Below are positions 59,538 to 64,000 of a DNA stretch of 64,000 nucleotides, piece by piece (the stretch's first letter is position 1; each line of letters starts with the position of its first letter). The DNA is from CALKYB01 sp964510575 (GTDB taxonomy: Bacteria; Bdellovibrionota_C; UBA2361; SZUA-149; CALKYB01). Position numbers and translations under genes: made by a program. Under the pieces are notes generated by a model. The model ran no database searches. It saw nothing but the letters and a program-made list of their open reading frames with translations, and was not told the DNA's origin. The stretch is from positions 97,663 to 161,662 of the forward strand of contig CAZECN010000002.1 in NCBI GenBank assembly GCA_964510575.1, read 5' to 3'.

Positions 59538-61217
59538 ATGGCTAATAAACTAAACAAATACTCCTCAAGAATTACCGAGCCTAAATCTCAGGGCGCATCT
59601 CAAGCGATGTTAATTGGAACAGGCTTGACCCAGGAAGATCTTAAGAAGCCTCAGATCGGAATCGCTAGTGTTTGGTATGAGGGTAATACCTGTAACATGC
59701 ATCTTCTGGATTTAGCCGGTCAGGTTAAAGAGGGGACTCAGGCAGCTGACTTGGTGGGACTACGGTTTAACACCATTGGAGTTAGTGACGGAATTTCAAT
59801 GGGAACTGACGGGATGAGCTTTTCTCTTCAGTCTCGTGATTTAATTGCGGACTCAATTGAAACAGTGGTTGCTGCTCAGTGGTATGATGGACTGATTGCT
59901 CTTCCTGGGTGTGACAAAAACATGCCTGGTTGCTTGATTGCCATGGGTCGGCTGAACCGTCCTTCTATTATGGTTTATGGTGGAACTATTAAAGCAGGCT
60001 GCCACAAAGGAGTTAAGCTTGACGTGGTTTCAGCTTTTCAAAGTTATGGTGAGTTTCTAGCTGGTAGTATTTCGGATGGTGACAGAAAAGAAATAGTAGA
60101 GAGTTCTTGTCCGGGAGCTGGGGCTTGCGGCGGAATGTATACTGCAAACACTATGGCTCTAGCTATTGAAACTATGGGTATGTCCCTACCTTATAGTTCT
60201 TCAACTCCAGCTGAAGATCCTGCCAAACTTAAAGAATGTGTTAAGGCAGGTGAAGCGATTAAGACTCTTTTAGAGCTGGACCTAAAGCCAAGGGACATCA
60301 TGACTCGCCAGGCCTTTGAGAATGCAATGGTTGCGATCATGGTTACTGGTGGATCCACTAACGCAGTGCTTCATCTTCTTGCGATGGCCCATGCTGTGGG
60401 AGTAGAGCTTACACTTGAAGACTTTGCTGCCACTGCTGAGAGAACTCCTTTTCTTGCTGACCTAAAACCAAGCGGTCAGTACGTAATGGCAGACTTACAT
60501 GACGTAGGTGGAACACCAGCTGTGCTTAAGATGTTGCTTGAGAAAGGCTTGATTGATGGAAGTTGCAAAACAGTTACTGGTAAGACTTTGGCTGAAAACC
60601 TGGACGAACTTCCGGGACTAAAAGCTGGGCAGGATATTATTAGAGACCTGGACAAGCCAATTAAAGAAACCGGTCATATTAGAATTCTAAAAGGGAACCT
60701 TGCTCCGGAAGGTGGAGTGGCAAAAATTACTGGTAAGGAAGGACTTGAGTTTTCTGGCCCTGCTAGAGTTTTTGATTCTGAGGAAGACATGCTCAAGGGC
60801 CTTGAGGATGGAAAGATCCAAAAAGGTGACGTTATTGTGATTCGTTACGAAGGACCAAAGGGTGGCCCTGGAATGCCGGAGATGCTTACTCCTACTAGTG
60901 CTATTATGGGTGCAGGTCTTGGACAAGACGTTGCGCTTTTAACTGATGGTAGATTTTCAGGGGGGTCGCACGGTTTTATTGTTGGCCACGTAACTCCTGA
61001 AGCTCAAGTTGGTGGGCCGATTGCGCTCGTTGAAGACGGAGATAAAATTACTATTAATGCGCAGACTAATCGTATTGATATGGATGTTTCTGACGAGGAG
61101 TTTGAAAAGCGAAAAGCTGGTTGGAAGACTCCGGAGTTTAAAGCCAAGCAGGGGACGCTTTATAAGTATATTAAGACTGTGGCTTCGGCTTCGGAGGGGT
61201 GTGTTACGGATGGGTAG
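59538..61217 (+). CDS. ilvD: Dihydroxy-acid dehydratase
   Basis: 559 residues, Fe-S enzyme for the third step of valine/isoleucine synthesis, cytoplasmic. VSDGISMGTDGMSFSL, the cluster Cys in GCDKNMPGC, SCPGAGACGGMYTANTM and the GRFSGGSHGFIVGHVTPEA region (split as TDGRFSGGSHG and GHVTPEAQVGG) are all present. ATG follows CACGACACC without a clear ribosome site, so translation may be coupled to leuB. It completes the leuA-leuC-leuD-leuB-ilvD operon. Confidence 0.97.
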   Translation: MANKLNKYSSRITEPKSQGASQAMLIGTGLTQEDLKKPQIGIASVWYEGNTCNMHLLDLAGQVKEGTQAADLVGLRFNTIGVSDGISMGTDGMSFSLQSRDLIADSIETVVAAQWYDGLIALPGCDKNMPGCLIAMGRLNRPSIMVYGGTIKAGCHKGVKLDVVSAFQSYGEFLAGSISDGDRKEIVESSCPGAGACGGMYTANTMALAIETMGMSLPYSSSTPAEDPAKLKECVKAGEAIKTLLELDLKPRDIMTRQAFENAMVAIMVTGGSTNAVLHLLAMAHAVGVELTLEDFAATAERTPFLADLKPSGQYVMADLHDVGGTPAVLKMLLEKGLIDGSCKTVTGKTLAENLDELPGLKAGQDIIRDLDKPIKETGHIRILKGNLAPEGGVAKITGKEGLEFSGPARVFDSEEDMLKGLEDGKIQKGDVIVIRYEGPKGGPGMPEMLTPTSAIMGAGLGQDVALLTDGRFSGGSHGFIVGHVTPEAQVGGPIALVEDGDKITINAQTNRIDMDVSDEEFEKRKAGWKTPEFKAKQGTLYKYIKTVASASEGCVTDG

Positions 61218-61249
61218 GTTTGGAATTTTTTAGCTCATGTAACTAATAT

Positions 61250-61308
61250 CCGAGAGGTATCGCTTGTTGCCTCTCTACTAAACGGGCGCGTCGTATCGGC
61301 TCTTTTTT
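61250..61308 (+). terminator. Possible terminator region after ilvD
   Basis: Hairpin GAGAGG/CCTCTC (61252-61257 with 61270-61275), then CGGGCGCG and a run of seven T ending at 61308. The hairpin and T-run are not adjacent, so this is a weak call; the operon has to end somewhere here because composition changes at once. Confidence 0.3.
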
Positions 61309-61355
61309 TGGGGTAACGAAAATCGAACCCTTTTTTTTATTTTGAGAAATAAGGC

Positions 61356-63536
61356 TTGGAAATAAGGCGATATATAAAATCATTTTTTACAAATGAAGAG
61401 GGTTTACAGACTAACGATCGTATAGAAGTTATCGAAAAGCAGCTTATTGCACTTGATTTAGAGGCAAAAAAAGTTTCTCAAGTTAATAATAGTGAAGATA
61501 TAAAACTAAGTTTTACTTTTTTAGGCGAGAAAAGTTCCATGAGGCTTGTTCTCCCTTCTCTTTGTCTTTTTCTAGCCTATTTCTTTTCAACATTTCCTTT
61601 TCTTAGTGACTTTAATCTAATTGATGTTAGAGCTCAAACTTCAGAGTTTTATGGACTCAGTTTGAATTTACCAATTTCAGCTAATTTAATGATGTCTTCG
61701 GTTTTCATTAATGTGTTAGCTGTCTTAAATTTATTCAATGTAGAATCTTTTCTTGATGGTGTTCCAGCAAAAAAACGAACAGCAACTGGCCACTTTCTAT
61801 TTCCTCACCCTGGAAGTGGTTTTACGGGTAAAAAGATCTTCGATTACTTTTGTTTTACGTCGTTCTTAGCTCCTGTCATTGCAAACTGTTTAATTTTGCT
61901 ATTTTTACTTAAACTGGTTTCAAGCCTAGCTTTTATTTATATTTTATTTGTAGTCGCACACCTGTTTTTTCAAGTAGTAACAATAAGCTCTGTGTGCCAT
62001 GTGATAAGCTTACTTGAGTCCGAATCTTCACCTCTGCTTTGGGTCAAGAATATCTTGAAATCTTCCATTCTTTACTTCCTAGTCATTTCCTGCTGTTTCA
62101 TTTTTTTGACGGTAGGGAAAGTAAATGGCGCAAAGCTTGTAGGCACTAATAAAGCGTTAAAATGGCTAGTCCCAGTTATTTATGTGAATGGAGATGAGGT
62201 CTCCAATAAATTTAAAACTGATGGTCAGGCAATTCTTTACCCAAACTACTATAGATTCAATAATGTATCGCTAAACAACGTAGATATAGGTTCTTTTGAA
62301 AAAAAGATAGGTAGATCTTTTGAAAAAAAGAGAGGTAGAGCAAAGTATTTGGATATTGAAAATTCTTATTTTGATAAGGTAAAGATTGTTAATTTTTCCT
62401 TTGACTCTTGGTTTGCTAAAAATTCAGTGTTTAAAAACTTGTCACTGTTGGATGTAAATATTGGCCTAACCCAGTTAGAGAGTAGTGAGTTTAATGGTTT
62501 TGAAATAAACATTGGTGAGTTTGAAGCATTGGATCTTGCTGACTTAAAAGTGAGTCAGGGACGAGCTTTTGGCGTAAGTGTATCTCAATTACTTAGAGTA
62601 GGAAGAAATAGTAGTATAGAGTTTAGCGAACTAGACGCTTCTTTCATTCGAAAGTTAGACGTAGAAAACTCTCAAATATATATCTCGAGTAACTTTTCCA
62701 GTTTTTTGGGAGGTAGTGTCAAGCACAGCGATTTGTCAATTTCATCCGCTGGGAGTTATTTCGTTAATATTTTGATGGAATTCAGTACCGTCGAATTTAA
62801 AAAATGCTTAGCGAATATTTATTCAGGGCTTCGCTCCTCTGGATCACTAGCGCACGGAGAACGACCGATTAATCATGCAGGGCTTTACCAAGACTCTTCT
62901 TCTCAGAGCGCTTTTTGTTCGACCCCGTTCGCGATGTATGGAAATTCACTAGGACCGCAGGATTATCAGTTTATTAGGGGTGGAGAAAATCTTTCTAATC
63001 AAGAATATGCCAGATTTGTTGATTCTGTTTTTAGCAAATCTAAGGAGGAGATAATGAAACTGATAGGGGCAGATCAAAAGGAAATTGAAGACCTTGCTAA
63101 AGAAATGCCGCAGTTGGAATGCCGAGGTTATTTGTTAAAAGCGCTCAGGCTATCTAGAGAAGGATTTAAGCTTCGCAGAGAGTATGAAAATAATTTGCGA
63201 CAAGAGAATTTAGAGGATGTTTGTTTAAATTTTTATTCCTGTCCACCTAATAAGGATCCATATGCCTGGATAGGGCCTTATATAAACTCTGAAGCACGAT
63301 ATCTTTGTAGAAAGAGGGATATAGAACAGGGCAACCAACTCCTATCGAGGTGGAAAAAGAGTAGGCAAGTCTTGCGTAGGGTTGTAGAAAAAGTTGCTGG
63401 TTCCAACAGTTTCAGAGAAGAGACGGTTGAGGGGATAATGGATAGTTTGAATTCTAAAGTAATCGAGAAGGTTAAAGAAAAGTGCCCGGAGACAATGAGA
63501 AATTTAGCAGAAGTTGGTTTCTTTCCGAAAAAATAA
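61356..63536 (+). CDS. Membrane protein with pentapeptide-like region, unknown function
   Basis: 726 residues, noticeably more AT-rich than the operon before it. Residues 1-55 are soluble; about five membrane spans follow (roughly 62-82, 105-125, 165-190, 192-215, 230-250). A middle part (about 290-480) has a repeating hydrophobic/Asn-Ser-Asp rhythm (for example YLDIENSYFDKVKI, SLLDVNIGLTQLESSEFNGF) like a degenerate pentapeptide beta-helix. The C-terminus (about 550-726) is helical with Cys-rich turns (LEDVCLNFYSCPP). The start is TTG; no better start is seen before residue 67. A 24-bp tandem duplication gives SFEKKIGR-SFEKKRGR. No family named; signs of transfer are only compositional. Confidence 0.75.
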   Translation: MEIRRYIKSFFTNEEGLQTNDRIEVIEKQLIALDLEAKKVSQVNNSEDIKLSFTFLGEKSSMRLVLPSLCLFLAYFFSTFPFLSDFNLIDVRAQTSEFYGLSLNLPISANLMMSSVFINVLAVLNLFNVESFLDGVPAKKRTATGHFLFPHPGSGFTGKKIFDYFCFTSFLAPVIANCLILLFLLKLVSSLAFIYILFVVAHLFFQVVTISSVCHVISLLESESSPLLWVKNILKSSILYFLVISCCFIFLTVGKVNGAKLVGTNKALKWLVPVIYVNGDEVSNKFKTDGQAILYPNYYRFNNVSLNNVDIGSFEKKIGRSFEKKRGRAKYLDIENSYFDKVKIVNFSFDSWFAKNSVFKNLSLLDVNIGLTQLESSEFNGFEINIGEFEALDLADLKVSQGRAFGVSVSQLLRVGRNSSIEFSELDASFIRKLDVENSQIYISSNFSSFLGGSVKHSDLSISSAGSYFVNILMEFSTVEFKKCLANIYSGLRSSGSLAHGERPINHAGLYQDSSSQSAFCSTPFAMYGNSLGPQDYQFIRGGENLSNQEYARFVDSVFSKSKEEIMKLIGADQKEIEDLAKEMPQLECRGYLLKALRLSREGFKLRREYENNLRQENLEDVCLNFYSCPPNKDPYAWIGPYINSEARYLCRKRDIEQGNQLLSRWKKSRQVLRRVVEKVAGSNSFREETVEGIMDSLNSKVIEKVKEKCPETMRNLAEVGFFPKK
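62292..62339 (+). repeat. 24-bp tandem duplication in the membrane-protein gene
   Basis: Two adjacent copies of TCTTTTGAAAAAAAGATAGG-TAGA, differing by one base, at 62292-62315 and 62316-62339. The frame is kept, adding eight residues. The A-run makes slippage a likely origin. Confidence 0.85.
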
Positions 63537-63571
63537 CTAGAACTCCTCAGAGCTGGATCCCTTGTTTCTAA

Positions 63572-63590
63572 CTGTAGCCCCCCTACTGCC
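63572..63590. repeat. Direct repeat CTGTAGCCCCCCTACTGCC, copy 1
   Basis: 19-bp exact repeat, again at 63894-63912; similarity continues a few bases (AACTA / TACTT). The unit is itself a near-dyad (GTAG...CTAC). The two copies bracket the 55-codon ORF at 63704-63871. Confidence 0.8.
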
Positions 63591-63703
63591 AACTAAAAGC
63601 ATTAGAAATTCGTATTATCATCTACTGAACGGGATTGGGGCCATCAAATGTATTAGCTAACAGGCATCCTTCCATACCCCACAGAGCCGATCCTGAATCG
63701 TCC

Positions 63704-63871
63704 TCACTTTTTAAGTTCGGCTAAGTTCCTTGAGTTTTGAGACAGGTCGTCTAGGAAGCCCAGGTCTTTTGGTTGCATAGTAGTGGATGGATATCTCAGC
63801 TCTGCAAATACCAATTTGTTTAATTCAAAAAACTCCCAAAAGTGGGAATCTTCTTTATATCTTTCGCCCAT
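63704..63871 (-). CDS. Small 55-residue protein, unknown function
   Basis: ATG at 63871, stop TGA at 63704. The product is acidic/aromatic and well mixed in composition: it starts MGERYKEDSHFWEFFELN, and ends LSQNSRNLAELKK, helical throughout. AGGA lies about 18 bases upstream of ATG, so the ribosome site is only fair. Soluble, no signal. No family recognised. Its bracket by a 19-bp direct repeat may hint at an inserted cassette. Confidence 0.5.
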   Translation of the reverse strand: MGERYKEDSHFWEFFELNKLVFAELRYPSTTMQPKDLGFLDDLSQNSRNLAELKK

Positions 63872-63893
63872 GCTGTTTCGGATTTTCCTAGAT

Positions 63894-63912
63894 CTGTAGC
63901 CCCCCTACTGCC
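63894..63912. repeat. Direct repeat CTGTAGCCCCCCTACTGCC, copy 2
   Basis: Exact second copy of the 19-bp unit at 63572-63590, 304 bases apart end to start. Nothing else convincing is seen from here to base 64000. Confidence 0.8.
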
Positions 63913-64000
63913 TACTTTTGGGTATCTAAAAGTATCATCAAAAACAGAGAAACGGTAATTATCCTGAAGTAAATTGTGATGTTAGTTCACTTTAAAATAG

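Noticed and set aside
1..64000. CRISPR arrays, insertion sequences, prophage genes, rRNA genes and tRNA genes
   Set aside because: Looked for on both strands; no repeat-spacer pattern, transposase, phage structural gene or complete tRNA cloverleaf was found.

Overview
The window looks like a draft chromosome segment of a Gram-negative, free-living bacterium, by eye about 42-45% GC. It has HldD (an LPS-heptose enzyme), Tat-type signals, GlnRS, sigma-28 and a bacterial exopolysaccharide cluster of the exosortase-associated kind. These suit a Pseudomonadota-like organism or a neighbouring phylum such as Bdellovibrionota or SAR324, but nothing here fixes the taxon. Starts at GTG and TTG are common. 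Two runs of exactly 100 N (53678-53777 and 57246-57345) show it is a scaffold. The first run is flanked by an identical 55-bp sequence and is almost certainly an assembly artefact inside ilvE.

Layout: 1-9000 holds housekeeping genes: a truncated superoxide dismutase, a fluoride channel, thiolase-thrS, a large ABC-2-like permease, an odd Rieske-like lipoprotein, a Na+/amino-acid symporter and fabD. 9281-14086 holds a response-regulator/kinase hybrid, dapB, a polytopic membrane protein, a methyltransferase and a small anchored protein. 14088-18479 is a DUF1501/DUF1800 secreted pair. 18631-25072 mixes an SGNH hydrolase, fliA, a PfkB kinase, a membrane-anchored HEAT/pseudo-hydrolase and small unknowns. 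25309-32736 is a polysaccharide locus: three glycosyltransferases (one fused to a flippase-like domain), a FemAB-like protein, a polysaccharide deacetylase and a DegT-type aminotransferase. 32748-39934 holds nadE, glnS, a deoxyhypusine-synthase-like gene, an FG-GAP-like periplasmic protein and hldD.

39931-61217 is a remarkable amino-acid/TCA block: threonine synthase fused to a LeuA-type regulatory domain, ilvC-ilvN-ilvB behind a branched-chain-rich upstream ORF, icd - acn - icd (two monomeric isocitrate dehydrogenase paralogues around a convergent/divergent aconitase), ilvE, and leuA-leuC-leuD-leuB-ilvD. Together these cover nearly all of valine and leucine synthesis, the common steps of isoleucine, and the supply of threonine and 2-oxoglutarate. 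Before leuA there is a textbook transcription attenuator (17-residue leader peptide with four Leu codons in a row, then a terminator). It is bracketed by two inverted ~125-bp hairpin elements that share a 60-bp core while their stems differ in sequence.

The end (61356-64000) is an AT-rich gene for a membrane protein with a pentapeptide-like region, a 55-residue small ORF and a direct repeat.

Strongest leads for something undescribed: the ThrC-LeuA regulatory fusion, the paired hairpin elements at the leu attenuator, the Rieske-like protein with both histidine ligands replaced, and a three-way-junction RNA candidate in front of acn.
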